Of a stretch of DNA of 8,920 nucleotides, positions 7,950 through 8,920 are shown in pieces (positions within the stretch are counted from its first letter, which is position 1; every line of letters starts with the position of its first letter). The stretch covers positions 1-8,920 of the forward strand of contig JBGPKK010000192.1 in the NCBI GenBank assembly GCA_041485905.1, in the 5' to 3' direction. This DNA is from JAHFUI01 sp041485905. Lineage in GTDB: Bacteria > Acidobacteriota > Vicinamibacteria > Vicinamibacterales > CAVVIG01. The notes below the pieces were generated by a model. That model made no database searches. It saw only the letters and a program-made list of their open reading frames with translations, and was not told the DNA's origin. The translations under genes and the position numbers were made by a program.

Positions 7950-8920
7950 ATGAAACGCGCAATCGTGACGCTGTTCGTCCTGATGACGGGCGCGCCGCTT
8001 GCCGCCCAATGGCTGAAGTATCCGACTCCTGGAATCCCGCGGACCGCCGATGGCAGGCCGAACCTGGCGGCGCCCGCGCCGCGAACCGCCGATGGCAAAC
8101 CGGACGTGTCCGGAACCTGGCAGATTGACGGCCTTGGGTACGCGTTCAACATCATTGGCGATAAGGGTCCGGAGATGCTGCCCTGGGCGCAAGCGCTGTA
8201 CAAACAGCGCGCGGACAACTATTGGAAGGATGACACGGATGTGAAGTGCTTGCCACCGGGTCCACGGGCCGGTCTGTTCAGCCAGAATCTTCTGAAGATC
8301 GTTCAGACGCCCGGCCTGGCGGTGATTCTGTACGAGGAAGCGCCCACGCGTCAGATCTTCACCGATGGACGTGAACTGCCGCGAGATCCGAATCCCACAT
8401 GGATGGGGTACTCGGTTGGACATTGGGAAGGAGACACGCTGGTCGTCGAGAGCGCAGGGTTCAACGACAGAACATGGCTCGACTTCACGGGCCACCCCCA
8501 CACCGAAGCGTTGCAGGTAACCGAGCGCTTCCGGCGCAAGGACTTCGGCCACATGCAGCTCGAGATGACGTTCAACGATCCGAAGGCCTATACGAAGCCC
8601 TGGACGATCGCCGTGGGCGTCAACTTCGCCGCCGACACGGAGCTCCTCGAATTCGTGTGCAACGAGAACGAAAAAGACCGTGGCCGCCTCGTCGGCAACG
8701 TCCAGGACGAGAAGAAGGCAGAAGTGCGCGTCTCACCCGACACGTTGTCCAAGTACGTGGGGACCTATCGGATGGGGCCGCTAGGCGATTTTCGGGTTTC
8801 GGTCGACCAGGGACAGCTGATGATCGAATTGCCCGGGGGTGGTGGACGGCAACCGCTGTTCGCGCAGTCCGACAAAGACTTCGTGTTCCCGACGCTTGGA
8901 GGGCTGGTCGAGTTCGTCAC
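7950..8920 (+). CDS. Secreted protein of an Acidobacteria-type family, 3' end outside window
   Basis: The frame stays open for 323 codons to the right edge. The ATG at 7950 has ggagg at 7941-7945. Residues 1-19 form a Sec signal peptide (MKRAIVTLFVLMTGAPLAA, cleavage likely before QW). Next come two copies of PRTADG(R/K)P (30-37 and 44-51) and DVSGTW. A central domain contains KCLPPGPRAGLF, EAPTRQIFTDGR, SVGHWEGDTLVVES, GFNDRTWLDFTGHPHTEAL and VTERFRRKDFGHMQLEM. After about residue 268 a segment beginning KYVGTYRMGPLGDFRVSV resembles the beta-rich add-on domains (DUF3471-like) found behind secreted hydrolases. I know this type of protein as common in Acidobacteriota but know no function for it, and I see no catalytic motif. 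The 68-base spacer before it shows no clear promoter. Confidence 0.85.
   Translation, partial: MKRAIVTLFVLMTGAPLAAQWLKYPTPGIPRTADGRPNLAAPAPRTADGKPDVSGTWQIDGLGYAFNIIGDKGPEMLPWAQALYKQRADNYWKDDTDVKCLPPGPRAGLFSQNLLKIVQTPGLAVILYEEAPTRQIFTDGRELPRDPNPTWMGYSVGHWEGDTLVVESAGFNDRTWLDFTGHPHTEALQVTERFRRKDFGHMQLEMTFNDPKAYTKPWTIAVGVNFAADTELLEFVCNENEKDRGRLVGNVQDEKKAEVRVSPDTLSKYVGTYRMGPLGDFRVSVDQGQLMIELPGGGGRQPLFAQSDKDFVFPTLGGLVEFV

Noticed and set aside
8101..8113. 13-base match cggacgtgtccgg to positions 712-724 beside the iscS-iscU hairpin
   Set aside because: In the last gene these bases encode the conserved PDVSG motif, and the hairpin core is absent, so chance is the better explanation.

Overview
The window is GC-rich bacterial DNA, densely coded on the + strand only. 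It holds nine complete genes, one gene cut by the left edge (iscS) and one cut by the right edge (a secreted protein). The likely source is Acidobacteriota, perhaps a Vicinamibacteria-type genome. Three things point that way: a futalosine-type menaquinone enzyme, a Tat-like-exported MmgE/PrpD protein, and a secreted protein with the repeated 'PRTADG(K/R)P' and 'D(V/L)SG.W' motifs that I associate with that phylum. This assignment is inference. No rRNA or other taxonomic marker is present.

Positions 2-4937 are a nearly complete ISC iron-sulfur assembly operon: iscS (3' part), iscU, iscA, hscB, hscA, fdx, iscX. IscS supplies sulfur from cysteine, IscU is the scaffold and IscA is a carrier. HscB and HscA release the cluster from IscU through its LPPVK motif. 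Fdx supplies electrons and IscX is the small IscS-binding modulator. The gene order is the classical proteobacterial one, but HscB carries an N-terminal four-cysteine zinc domain like that of eukaryotic HSCB. No iscR is visible because the window starts inside iscS.

Positions 4919-6257 continue without a gap. A four-helix membrane protein of unknown function overlaps the end of iscX, and an MqnD-like menaquinone-biosynthesis enzyme starts 4 bases after it. The two are probably cotranscribed with isc.

Positions 6258-8920 are a separate accessory part. A 94-base spacer carries a REP-like double hairpin. It is followed by an MmgE/PrpD protein with a Tat-like leader and then by a secreted protein that runs off the window.

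The most unusual signal is a set of short GC-rich palindromic elements. One lies in nearly every spacer longer than about 25 bases (719-736, 1212-1235, 1580-1626, 4300-4317, 6268-6328). Similar elements also lie inside the hscA reading frame at 3099-3191 and 3282-3305. One of these intragenic elements matches the intergenic element at 6268-6291 at 22 of 24 bases. The hscA elements keep the frame open and add roughly 30 and 5 residues to subdomain IIB of the chaperone ATPase domain, much like the protein-coding palindromic elements of Rickettsia. No stretch longer than 300 bases lacks a gene. I saw no tRNA, rRNA, CRISPR array or insertion sequence.
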